Assembly (NCBI GenBank): GCA_943330835.2
Contig: CALQJH020000018.1
Location: 1-13,130 of the forward strand
Direction of reading: 5' to 3'
DNA: 13,130 nt
From: Candidatus Kuenenia stuttgartensis
GTDB lineage: Bacteria; Bacteroidota; Bacteroidia; Chitinophagales; Chitinophagaceae
This document shows positions 1 to 7,121 of this stretch, one piece after another. The notes beneath the pieces are model-generated. The model searched no databases. It was not told where the DNA came from and saw only the letters and a list, made by a program, of their open reading frames with translations. How positions within the stretch are numbered: the stretch's first letter is position 1; each line of letters opens with the position of its first letter. The position numbers and the translations under genes are program-made.

Positions 1-6
1 CTGCAA

Positions 7-702
7 TTATTTCAATAAAGCATCAATATCAGGATCGCCTTGAAGATTATTCATTTGATTCATAATTCTGGGTGTCCTTAATAAAACATATCTGCATGCA
101 GGCTTCACGGTGAATTTTTTGGGATTGGGCAAACAAGCTGCAATCATGGCTGCTTCTTTTCTCGTGAGGTTTTTCGCGTCTTTGTTGAAATAGGCTCTGG
201 CTGCAGCTTGCACACCAAAAATACCTTTTCCCATTTCCGCTACGTTTAAATAAGTTTCCAAAATTCTTTCTTTACTCCAAATTAATTCAATCATGAAAGT
301 GAAATAAACTTCTAATCCTTTTCTAAAGAATCCACCATGCTGCCAAAGAAAAACATTCTTTGCCGTTTGTTGGCTTATTGTAGATGCGCCTCTCGTTTTG
401 TTGGGATGTTTGTTATTGTACTTCATGGCTTTTTTTATCGCCTTGATATCAAATCCATCATGATCAGGAAATTGCTGGTCTTCAGAGGCCATTACTGCAA
501 GTTTAATATTGGCACTCATTTCATCATAACTAATGTAATCTCGTTGAAGCCCATTTCCTTCAACAAGATTCACCATTTGTGTAATGTTGATTGGAGGATT
601 TATCCATTTGCAAATGATGATGTATGCAAGCTGGCTAATAAAAAGGAACAGCAATATTTTCTTAACTATACTCCAGAAATTATTTTTTATTTTTTTACCC
701 AT
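7..702 (-). CDS. mtgA: Monofunctional biosynthetic peptidoglycan glycosyltransferase (GT51)
   Basis: This 231-residue protein should polymerise lipid II into glycan strands on the outer face of the inner membrane. It has a single hydrophobic anchor at about residues 13-31 after a Lys-rich start, then one GT51 domain. The GT51 motifs are all visible: ASEDQQFPDHDGFD (71-84, catalytic Glu74), RGASTISQQTAKN (104-116), RKGLE (127-131), and SKERILETYLN (143-153) followed by GKGIFG (158-163). No transpeptidase domain follows and the length is normal for stand-alone MtgA, so it is not a truncated class A PBP. It is the last gene of a leftward operon, 37 bp after the LysE-type gene with no promoter or terminator seen between them. 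The stop codon lies seven bases from the window edge, so a fourth gene could follow outside. Family assignment is firm; its role beside the class A PBPs is inferred. Confidence 0.95.
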   Translation of the reverse strand: MGKKIKNNFWSIVKKILLFLFISQLAYIIICKWINPPINITQMVNLVEGNGLQRDYISYDEMSANIKLAVMASEDQQFPDHDGFDIKAIKKAMKYNNKHPNKTRGASTISQQTAKNVFLWQHGGFFRKGLEVYFTFMIELIWSKERILETYLNVAEMGKGIFGVQAAARAYFNKDAKNLTRKEAAMIAACLPNPKKFTVKPACRYVLLRTPRIMNQMNNLQGDPDIDALLK

Positions 703-739
703 TTTTTACTCTTCAATTGAATTTAAGTGTAATGTCTAG

Positions 740-1369
740 CTATTTCTGCTGATGAAAAATTGCACTTATTAATATCACTAATCCAAAAGCAGCATAGATG
801 AATCCTGCTATTTTATTAATGATCGCTATATTTTTTTCATTCAGCTTATTTCTTAATTTCCCTGCAAGTTTGATTTTCAAAATATCCGAAGCCACATTTA
901 CAAAAATACAAATTGAAAAAATGACTACTCGTTCTTCAAATGTATTTGATAATGATTTTGTAGTGGCTGCAAACCAAAGTCCAATTACTCCAGGATTTAG
1001 CGTATTAATCAAAAAACCTGTTAAGAATAATTTCGCATGAGTGGTACTTGCAATTTTTATTCCATTTTCAATATTTTGGTTTGTATGATATTTTTTAAAG
1101 AATAAATAAAAAGCACCCAATAGCATGAGGAATATTCCGCCGATAATTCCGATTTCTTTTTTAAAAGCAATAACCTCGCCTAGTAATGCGCCAAAAAAAT
1201 TCGCAGTAATGATCCATAATAAATCACTAAGCCAAACTCCGGCGATAAAATAAAATGCGCTCGCTAATCCATAATTGAGCCGTAGTTTGATAATGGTAAA
1301 AATAACAGGACCAACAGAAAGTACAAGTGCTAATCCAAGCAAGAATCCAGATAGAATGGCGTCGGTCAT
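740..1369 (-). CDS. LysE/RhtB-family amino-acid exporter
   Basis: This 209-residue, very hydrophobic protein has about six predicted membrane segments. The family N-terminal signature is present as a first helix running into LALVLSVGPV (about residues 13-22). The central segment has FLTGFLINTLNPGVIGLWF (about 114-132), which matches the conserved F-x-x-G-x-x-x-N-x-x-NP block of LysE/RhtB transporters. Family members export amino acids or small derivatives by proton-coupled antiport. The substrate cannot be read from the sequence. It starts 21 bp after the GH3-like gene and ends 37 bp before mtgA, so the three are very probably co-transcribed. The pairing with a possible acyl-amino-acid synthetase suggests export of an amino acid or conjugate, but this is inference. 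Confidence 0.88.
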   Translation of the reverse strand: MTDAILSGFLLGLALVLSVGPVIFTIIKLRLNYGLASAFYFIAGVWLSDLLWIITANFFGALLGEVIAFKKEIGIIGGIFLMLLGAFYLFFKKYHTNQNIENGIKIASTTHAKLFLTGFLINTLNPGVIGLWFAATTKSLSNTFEERVVIFSICIFVNVASDILKIKLAGKLRNKLNEKNIAIINKIAGFIYAAFGLVILISAIFHQQK

Positions 1370-1390
1370 TGAATGAGTTGAATTGTAAGG

Positions 1391-2926
1391 TTAATCTTTT
1401 CTTGATGACGCTAAATAATTTTGCCATTCTTCAAGCATCTTTCCTTTTAATACTCTGGGGAATTTATGTTGACCACCAACTTTTCCTTTGGCATTCATGA
1501 AGTCCATAAAAACATGTTCTGCAAGTACTTCTACTTCAACTGCTTTTAAAGCATGGTTGCGTTCTACTTCATAATCATCATTTAGCAATTTCAATTTCTC
1601 ATCGATAATAGTTGCAAGTTTAGTTGCATCAACTTCATCATTACAAGCAACAAACCATTTATGCGCAAAGAAATTTCCATGAGGAATACCCGCAACCGTA
1701 AATTCTGGGATGATAATATTGAGTGCTTCGCATGCCATTTCAATAGCTTTGTTCATATTGTCAACGCTAAGATGCTCACCCACTAAGCTTAAAAAATGTT
1801 TCGTTCTACCTGTAATAATAATTTCATTTCGTTCTCTGTCAATCAACTTCACCGTATCGCCAATGGCATAACGCCATGTTCCCGCATTCGTACTGATAAG
1901 AATGGCATAATCCTTATTTTCCTCTATTTCGTGTATCATGAATACCTCCGGCTCTTCTACCATATTTCCATCGGTATCAAAATTATTGTCATCAAAGGGG
2001 ACAAATTCAAAAAAGATATTGTTGTTGAGGACCAATTGCATGCCTCTTGTATCTTGTCTGCTTTGAAAGGCCAGAAAACCCTCACTTGCCAGATAGGTTT
2101 CAATATAAAGAATGGGCTTACCTAGCAATTTCTCAAATCCTTTCTTGTAGGGCTCCATTGCTACACCACCATGTACATAAAATGATAAGTTAGGCCAGAT
2201 ATCATGAATATTATTCAATTGGTAGCGCTCTATAATTTTTTCAAGACAAATCTGAAGCCATGCGGGAACGCCAACGATGAAGCCAATATCCCAATTGGGT
2301 GCCATTTCTATGATTTCGTCAATTTTTTTCGTCCAGTCTTTTTCCTTGGCAATTTTTTTCCCTGGTTTGTAAAGTCCAAGGCCCTGAAACCAAAAGGGAA
2401 TATTTTTTTGCTGAATGCCACTTAAATCACCAGCATAATAGGTAGCGCCTTTTTGTAATTGCGTACTTCCTCCCAACATCAGCCAACCTTTCCCAATGGC
2501 ATTTCTGGGCAGATTTTCATATTTGGTAAGACTCATCAACTGCTTGAAACTTGTTATGGTATTGCTTCTGATGAGTTCTTTTGTAACGGGAATGAATTTG
2601 CTTGTTGCATCACTGGTGCCGCTGCTTAATGCAAAAAACTTAATCACACCAGGCCAGCAGACATCAGGAGTGCCATCTACCGTTTTGTACCACCAATCTT
2701 TGTAAATTTTATCGTAATTATAAGTAGGAACCAATTGTTGAAACTTCTTTCCCGGATGTTTGCTAAAAAGAATCTCATCAAACAGATATTTCTGACCAAA
2801 TTGAGTAAATCTGGCTTTCTTCAGTAGTTTTTTCAACACCCTTACCTGCTGTCGCCGCGCATCCCTAACCGGAATATTCAATGCCCGCGCAATGCTTTTT
2901 GGTAATTTGATGTCAAAAATGGCCAT
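1391..2926 (-). CDS. GH3 auxin-responsive-promoter family protein (acyl-adenylate/amido synthetase-like)
   Basis: This 511-residue cytoplasmic protein belongs to the GH3 branch of the adenylate-forming superfamily. The three ATP/AMP-binding motifs are present in order: FALSSGTSDATSKFIPVT (about 98-115), IETYLASEGFLAF (275-287) and WRYAIGDTVKL (351-361). They are followed by ITGRTKHFLSLVGEHLS (371-387), the hinge into the small C-terminal domain. In plants GH3 enzymes adenylate a carboxylic acid (auxin, jasmonate, benzoates) and couple it to an amino acid; the bacterial homologues are mostly uncharacterised, so no substrate is named. The length is close to plant GH3 proteins (about 570-610 residues), slightly shorter. 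The ATG at 2926 is preceded by an exact TAnnTTTG element, supporting this as the first gene of the operon with lysE-type and mtgA genes. The family call is firm and the reaction is inferred. Confidence 0.88.
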   Translation of the reverse strand: MAIFDIKLPKSIARALNIPVRDARRQQVRVLKKLLKKARFTQFGQKYLFDEILFSKHPGKKFQQLVPTYNYDKIYKDWWYKTVDGTPDVCWPGVIKFFALSSGTSDATSKFIPVTKELIRSNTITSFKQLMSLTKYENLPRNAIGKGWLMLGGSTQLQKGATYYAGDLSGIQQKNIPFWFQGLGLYKPGKKIAKEKDWTKKIDEIIEMAPNWDIGFIVGVPAWLQICLEKIIERYQLNNIHDIWPNLSFYVHGGVAMEPYKKGFEKLLGKPILYIETYLASEGFLAFQSRQDTRGMQLVLNNNIFFEFVPFDDNNFDTDGNMVEEPEVFMIHEIEENKDYAILISTNAGTWRYAIGDTVKLIDRERNEIIITGRTKHFLSLVGEHLSVDNMNKAIEMACEALNIIIPEFTVAGIPHGNFFAHKWFVACNDEVDATKLATIIDEKLKLLNDDYEVERNHALKAVEVEVLAEHVFMDFMNAKGKVGGQHKFPRVLKGKMLEEWQNYLASSRKD

Positions 2927-2949
2927 TTATTGGATAATTAAAAAGTAGG

Positions 2950-2957
2950 CAAATATA
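2950..2957 (-). promoter_or_regulatory. Bacteroidota-type -7 promoter element for the GH3-lysE-mtgA operon
   Basis: Read on the minus strand this is TATATTTG, an exact match to the Bacteroidota -7 consensus TAnnTTTG. There are 23 bases between it and the GH3 start codon, leaving a short leader of roughly 16-19 bases. No clear -33 TTG/TTTG is visible at the expected distance, so the call rests on the -7 element and its position. Confidence 0.5.
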
Positions 2958-3116
2958 AATTAATGATTGGCTAATCGGCGTATAATATAAATATTATGTA
3001 TTATTTGTTCAATTGATTTTGATAATTTGATGGTTTTATAGCTGTTTAGTGATTTTTTTTAATGGGGTACTAAATAAACTTCACTGAAAATTGTGGGCTG
3101 TCTTATTGACGTATTC

Positions 3117-3134
3117 GCAATATTGCAATATTGC
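3117..3134. repeat. 18-bp perfect palindrome made of a tandem 8-bp unit
   Basis: The sequence GCAATATTGCAATATTGC is its own reverse complement. It also reads as two copies of GCAATATT plus a closing GC. It lies between the two divergent promoter elements, about 145 bp upstream of the peptidase -7 box and about 160 bp from the GH3 one. It could be an operator for a dimeric regulator, or chance in AT-rich DNA. No regulator gene is adjacent. Confidence 0.55.
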
Positions 3135-3275
3135 AAAATCAAAAATATCGCCTTAAACCCCCAAAAACAACCTTTATTACCCTCAATTTTTCATCCACTC
3201 CTTTATAACCAAAAGAAGTATTATCCTTATTCCTGGAATTCAAAAATTTGCTGTGAGAATATTATTAAAATTGGC

Positions 3276-3283
3276 TAGGTTTG
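3276..3283 (+). promoter_or_regulatory. Bacteroidota-type -7 promoter element for the S46 peptidase
   Basis: TAGGTTTG matches the TAnnTTTG consensus exactly and ends 23 bases before the ATG at 3307. A TTTG at 3247-3250 could be the -33 box, although its 25-base spacer is longer than the usual roughly 20. The leader that follows is A-rich (AAAACCAAAATAAAAA) with no Shine-Dalgarno, as is common in this phylum. Confidence 0.55.
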
Positions 3284-3306
3284 TCGTCTTAAAACCAAAA
3301 TAAAAA

Positions 3307-5466
3307 ATGAAAAAATTATTTTTATCAGTATTTCTGATAGCCAGTATGCTAACCACCAAAGCTGACGAAGGAATGTGGTTACCCATGTTACTTGGAAAAC
3401 AAGTTTACGCTGACATGGTAAAAAGAGGATTAAAACTCAGCAAAGAACAATTGTATTCCATAAATAAAGCTTCCCTTAAAGATGCTATTATTATTTTTGG
3501 AAGGGGCTGTACTGGAGAAATTGTAAGCAACCAGGGATTGATTTTTACCAATCACCATTGTGGATATGAAGCAATTGCATCTGCAAGTAGCGTAGATCAT
3601 AATTATTTAAGAGACGGATTTTACGCCTATAATAAAGACCAGGAGATTAAATCTGAACTCACTGTTCAGTTCTTAGAAAAAATCGTTGATGTTACTGCTG
3701 AAGTTGAAGCCGGATTGAAAGGATTGGCTTGGGCTGACAGAGTGAAAAAAATACAGGAAGTTTATAAAGGCATTACCGATAAAGTAGTAGACAAGGAAAA
3801 CGGACTTTCAGGAAGAATTTATAGCATGTTTAAAGACAATCAATACATTATGTATGTATTTAAAACGTTCAAAGATGTACGTTTGGTTGGAACTCCTCCG
3901 GAAAGTATAGGAAAATTTGGTGGCGATACGGATAATTGGGAGTGGCCAAGACATACTGGCGATTTCTCGATTTTTAGAGTATATGCTTCAAAAGATGGCA
4001 AGCCAACAGAATATAATAAAGAGAATGTTCCATTAAAGCCAAAGCATTTCTTACCTGTTAGCATAAAAGGAATCAAGGATGGCGACTACGCTATGATCTA
4101 TGGTTATCCTGGAGGAACAAATCGCTATGAAACTAGTTATGGCATTAAATTGAAAAACGAAGTGGAGAATCCCGCATTGGTGGCTTTAAGAGACATGCGT
4201 TTGAAATATATGCATGAGCAAATGATTAAAGATCCTGCGGTGAAATTGAAATTAGCTTCTGATTATGCAGGTATTGCAAACTATTGGAAATTTTTTGACG
4301 GAGAAACAAAGCAGTTGATTAAGTTTAACACCTATGGTCAAAAGCAACAGTTTGAAAATGAATTTTCAACTTGGTCAAAAGGTAAAGCTGAGTTTGAAAA
4401 TATTTTTACGGAGTATGCAAAAAATTATGCAGCCTGGACTCCTTACAGCAAGCACCGTCAATATTTGAGAGAAGGGATTCTTGGTTCTACCTTATCATCA
4501 TTCGCCTCTTCATTAATGTCGCTTGAGCAAGCACTATTGAAATCGGGAGCTTCAGCGGAAGACATAAAAAAAGCTGTAGATGCTGCAGATGTTGCAAGAA
4601 AGAATTTCATTAAATCTGAAGATATAACTAGTGATAAAAATATTTTAGCCGCAGTGGCAAAGTTTTTTTATTCAGATATAGAAAAGGACCAGCATCCAGC
4701 CGGAAGTTTTGATAAAATTGCTCCATATGGCGATTTGCAAGATGAAGCCACCTATAAAAAATGGGCAGCTGAGGTTTTTGCAAAAACCATGATTTTGGAT
4801 AATGACAGATGGGCTGCATTTGTTGCCAATCCAACAGTAGCTAATTTACAAAGCGATATGGCATTTGATTTTGCTTCGTCATTTGTAAAAAATTATAACA
4901 ACAAGTACGCGCCTTTTTATACAGCATTTGTAAATAAAAATAATGAATTGGGAAGAAGTTATTTGAAAGGCATCATGGAAAGAAATCCTGTTGCAGCTGC
5001 TAAAATGTATCCAGATGCCAACTTCAGCATGAGGGTTAGTTTTGGTAATGTAAAGAGTTACAAACCGAGAGATGCTATTTTCTGTGATTATATCACTACT
5101 GCAAAAGGGATTATGGAAAAATATGTGCCTGGTGATTATGAATTTGATTTGCCTGCAAAAGAAGTGGAATTATTCAAGAAAAAAGATTTCGGTCAATATA
5201 TAGACAAAACCAGAAATGACTTAGTGATTGGATTTATCACTACCAATGATATAACGGGTGGGAATAGTGGCAGTCCGGTGATTGATGGTAATGGTAACCT
5301 AATAGGGTTGGCATTTGATGGCAATTATGAAGCCTTAAGTCATAAAATTGCTTTTGATAAAGATTTGAATCGTACAATTTGTGTGGATGTACGTTATGTA
5401 TTATGGTGCATTGACAAATTGGGAGGAGCAAAGAATTTGATAGAGGAGATCAAGCCTATTAAGTAA
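3307..5466 (+). CDS. S46-family serine dipeptidyl-peptidase, DPP7-like
   Basis: This 719-residue secreted protease has a cleavable signal peptide (about 1-19, ending TTKA), so it acts in the periplasm or on the outer membrane. S46 enzymes remove dipeptides from peptide N-termini with a chymotrypsin-like triad. The His block is TNHHCGY (81-87, His84). The Asp block is GGDTDNWEWPRHTGDF (205-220, probably Asp219). The Ser block is GGNSGSPVIDGNG (651-663, Ser654). The residue 18 after the catalytic Ser is Gly672; DPP7-type enzymes (hydrophobic P1) have Gly here, while DPP11-type (Asp/Glu P1) have Arg. I therefore predict DPP7-like specificity. The long central region (about 300-560) is the helical domain typical of the family, and overall length matches characterised members (about 700-720). 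The gene stands alone between its own promoter and terminator and probably supplies dipeptides for protein-based nutrition. The family is certain; the subtype rests on one diagnostic position. Confidence 0.94.
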   Translation: MKKLFLSVFLIASMLTTKADEGMWLPMLLGKQVYADMVKRGLKLSKEQLYSINKASLKDAIIIFGRGCTGEIVSNQGLIFTNHHCGYEAIASASSVDHNYLRDGFYAYNKDQEIKSELTVQFLEKIVDVTAEVEAGLKGLAWADRVKKIQEVYKGITDKVVDKENGLSGRIYSMFKDNQYIMYVFKTFKDVRLVGTPPESIGKFGGDTDNWEWPRHTGDFSIFRVYASKDGKPTEYNKENVPLKPKHFLPVSIKGIKDGDYAMIYGYPGGTNRYETSYGIKLKNEVENPALVALRDMRLKYMHEQMIKDPAVKLKLASDYAGIANYWKFFDGETKQLIKFNTYGQKQQFENEFSTWSKGKAEFENIFTEYAKNYAAWTPYSKHRQYLREGILGSTLSSFASSLMSLEQALLKSGASAEDIKKAVDAADVARKNFIKSEDITSDKNILAAVAKFFYSDIEKDQHPAGSFDKIAPYGDLQDEATYKKWAAEVFAKTMILDNDRWAAFVANPTVANLQSDMAFDFASSFVKNYNNKYAPFYTAFVNKNNELGRSYLKGIMERNPVAAAKMYPDANFSMRVSFGNVKSYKPRDAIFCDYITTAKGIMEKYVPGDYEFDLPAKEVELFKKKDFGQYIDKTRNDLVIGFITTNDITGGNSGSPVIDGNGNLIGLAFDGNYEALSHKIAFDKDLNRTICVDVRYVLWCIDKLGGAKNLIEEIKPIK

Positions 5467-5487
5467 AGAAGCTTTAAATACAAAGGA

Positions 5488-5518
5488 AGAGTCGTTGCGA
5501 GAGTAACGGCTCTTTTTT
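5488..5518 (+). terminator. Rho-independent terminator of the S46 peptidase gene
   Basis: The left arm AGAGTCGTTGC (5488-5498) pairs over 11 bp, with two G-U wobbles, with GTAACGGCTCT (5503-5513). The loop is GAGA, a stable GNRA tetraloop, and a run of six T ends at 5518. It starts 21 bp after the peptidase stop codon. On the opposite strand the hairpin lies just beyond the end of the PrsW remnant but lacks a good T-tract. Confidence 0.9.
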
Positions 5519-5980
5519 ATTCAAAAGAATCAACATGTCTCACACGCTTGTCTTTGCAGCATTTTTTTCTCGTAATAGATTTCAACTGAAAAATCTGGGT
5601 TAAACCTCCATGGTACACGTACATCAGATTCTCCACCAACGCAAATCCCATAGATACAAATACGGCATAAATAATACCATCAAAATGCTGATCAAATTCT
5701 TTTCTTTTCCATACCAACCAATAAAGAAGTATGAATTTGGAAAACTCTTCAGGTAATCCTGCCTGAAAAAAAGCATCGAAAAGCGAACGAAGAAATGGAC
5801 CAACAAATCCAACGCCAAAGGGTTGCAAAAGCTTATCTAAATCAAAGTAAGGATAATGGATAAAAATCCCCCAAAGAAACATTTCAATAATAAACCAATG
5901 GGCTCTTTAATGCTGTCTTTATTGTAAATCAAAAAAATAAAGATGATTACAGGTGTAATGGAGGAGATAATAAAACTCAT
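5517..5980 (-). pseudogene. PrsW-family intramembrane metalloprotease, frameshifted and C-terminally truncated
   Basis: Two overlapping minus-strand frames together resemble the N-terminal part of a PrsW/YpdC-type membrane protease. The first frame starts with ATG at 5980 and encodes 47 residues, including KDSIKEPIGLLLKCFFGGFL, before a TAG at 5837-5839. The second frame carries the family core: GLPEEFSKF (EExxK motif), FDGIIYAVFVSMGFALVENLMY (motifs FDG and EN; positions about 5635-5700) and then ends at 5517. The frames are offset as if one base had been lost between about 5839 and 5882, where there are G5 and T5 homopolymers. After ENLMYVYHGG the family's remaining membrane helices and its P-x-H metal-site segment are absent. 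The reading frame instead runs into Lys/Cys-rich sequence and the neighbouring terminator. Intact members are about 220-250 residues. A sequencing error could explain the frameshift but not the missing C-terminus, so I call it decayed. Confidence 0.75.
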
Positions 5981-6045
5981 TTGATGGCTTTTTTATCAGA
6001 TTATAAATAAAGTTTAAGAAAATCAAAGTTCATTAAGTTAATGGT

Positions 6046-6053
6046 TATATTTA
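6046..6053 (+). promoter_or_regulatory. Weak candidate -7 element for the cytochrome/SoxB-like unit
   Basis: TATATTTA matches seven of eight positions of TAnnTTTG (final G replaced by A) and lies 19 bases before the ATG at 6073. No convincing -33 TTTG is seen upstream, and the surroundings are so AT-rich that chance matches are likely. It is listed because the gene pair needs a promoter within this short gap. Confidence 0.25.
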
Positions 6054-6072
6054 TAAATATTTATTCAAAATT

Positions 6073-7119
6073 ATGGATCAACAAAATACTGCAGACAAGC
6101 TTCTTACCATTATCAATAAACTGGTTCTTATTATTGTTATCCTTGTTGCAGGAATAGTAGCAATGCTTTATCTATTCGGTAAAAGCAGCAAAGATGAAAT
6201 TATAGCTTCGAATCAAAAAGATACGACGCAAATAGTTACTACAGATACAAATCATTACTGGCAGCCCAAAGACCTCAATCTTATTACAGACAAAGCTTTG
6301 AAAGAAAAAGTAGAATATGGCAGAGACCTGCTTGCTCATACAGCTACCTATTTGGGACCCAATGGAACTGTTTCAAAAAGTACCAATGGGTTGAATTGTC
6401 AGAATTGTCATTTGAACGCAGGTACTGTAATTTTTGGCAATAATTATGGATCTGTAAATTCACTTTATCCTAAATTCAGGGCAAGAAGCGGAACAATAGA
6501 AAACTTATATAAAAGAGTAAATGATTGTATTCAAAGAAGTTTAAACGGAGCTGCCATTGATTCTACCAGCAAAGAAATGCAATCAATTACAGCGTACATA
6601 AATTATATAGGATCCGACGTAGAGAAAGGCAAGAAAGCCGTGGGATCAGGGTTTAAAGATCTGGCGTATCTCGACAGAGCTGCCAATGTTAAAAATGGAA
6701 TGGCTGTTTACGAAGCTAAATGTCAGAGTTGTCACCAGCCCGATGGTAAAGGCATGCTGAATGCTACAAAAAATGAATTTATTTATCCTGCCTTATGGGG
6801 AGATCGTAGTTTTAATGACGGCGCCGGTTTGTACAGAATCAGCAATTTTGCAAAGTATGTAAAATACAATATGCCCCAGGGTACAACTTTCAAAAATCCT
6901 GTACTTTCTGATGAAGAAGCCTGGGACGTTGCCGCTTTTGTGAATGCTCAGCCAAGGCCACATAAAAATGTTCCGAATGACTGGCCTGATATTTCAAAAA
7001 AGCCTGTGGATCATCCTTTTGGCCCTTACTCAGATGTGTTTTCAGAACAGCAGCATAAATACGGTCCCTTTAAACCTATAGCTGATGCGCAGAAAAAAAA
7101 GGAGGCAGCAAAAAAATAA
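6073..7119 (+). CDS. Membrane-anchored diheme cytochrome c, TsdA (thiosulfate dehydrogenase)-like
   Basis: This 348-residue protein has an N-terminal membrane helix (about 16-36) without an obvious cleavage site, so it is probably anchored in the inner membrane with its body in the periplasm. It has two covalent heme sites, CQNCH (109-113) and CQSCH (217-221). The segment NGLNCQNCHLNAGT followed by YPKFRARSG (132-140) and KRVNDCIQRSLNG (147-159) matches TsdA. In that family the Cys of the R-x-N-x-C motif (here Cys152) is the unusual axial ligand of heme 1. The second domain is an ordinary class I cytochrome fold with NMPQG (266-270), whose Met267 may ligate heme 2. TsdA interconverts two thiosulfates and tetrathionate. 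The stop codon is 2 bp before the SoxB-like gene, implying one operon and supporting a sulfur role. A distinct uncharacterised cytochrome acting as electron acceptor for the SoxB-like partner is the main alternative. Confidence 0.78.
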   Translation: MDQQNTADKLLTIINKLVLIIVILVAGIVAMLYLFGKSSKDEIIASNQKDTTQIVTTDTNHYWQPKDLNLITDKALKEKVEYGRDLLAHTATYLGPNGTVSKSTNGLNCQNCHLNAGTVIFGNNYGSVNSLYPKFRARSGTIENLYKRVNDCIQRSLNGAAIDSTSKEMQSITAYINYIGSDVEKGKKAVGSGFKDLAYLDRAANVKNGMAVYEAKCQSCHQPDGKGMLNATKNEFIYPALWGDRSFNDGAGLYRISNFAKYVKYNMPQGTTFKNPVLSDEEAWDVAAFVNAQPRPHKNVPNDWPDISKKPVDHPFGPYSDVFSEQQHKYGPFKPIADAQKKKEAAKK

Positions 7120-7121
7120 CC

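Larger units (their letters stand above)
2927..3306. other. Divergent AT-rich intergenic region
   Basis: This 380-bp stretch separates the leftward GH3 operon from the rightward S46 peptidase. It holds one exact TAnnTTTG element for each side (2950-2957 minus; 3276-3283 plus) and a palindromic repeat at 3117-3134. A 61-codon open frame at 3093-3278 has no family features, and I do not regard it as a gene. I see no RNA gene or riboswitch-like structure here. Confidence 0.7.

Noticed and set aside
337..720. Plus-strand open frame of 127 codons across mtgA
   Set aside because: It lies fully opposite a gene with strong GT51 motifs, has no recognisable domain, and its composition fits an antisense shadow.
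1796..2125. Plus-strand open frame of 109 codons inside the GH3-like gene
   Set aside because: It is antisense to conserved GH3 motifs, with no family features of its own.
3093..3278. 61-codon open frame in the divergent intergenic region
   Set aside because: It has no domain, signal peptide or promoter, and overlaps the -7 element of the peptidase gene. Chance is more likely.
5519..5640. A second minus-strand frame over the PrsW tail, reading VRVPWRFNPDFSVEIYYEKK and ending in TGA
   Set aside because: It looks somewhat protein-like, but no start codon, upstream continuation or recognised family could be assigned, so it is not listed as a gene fragment.
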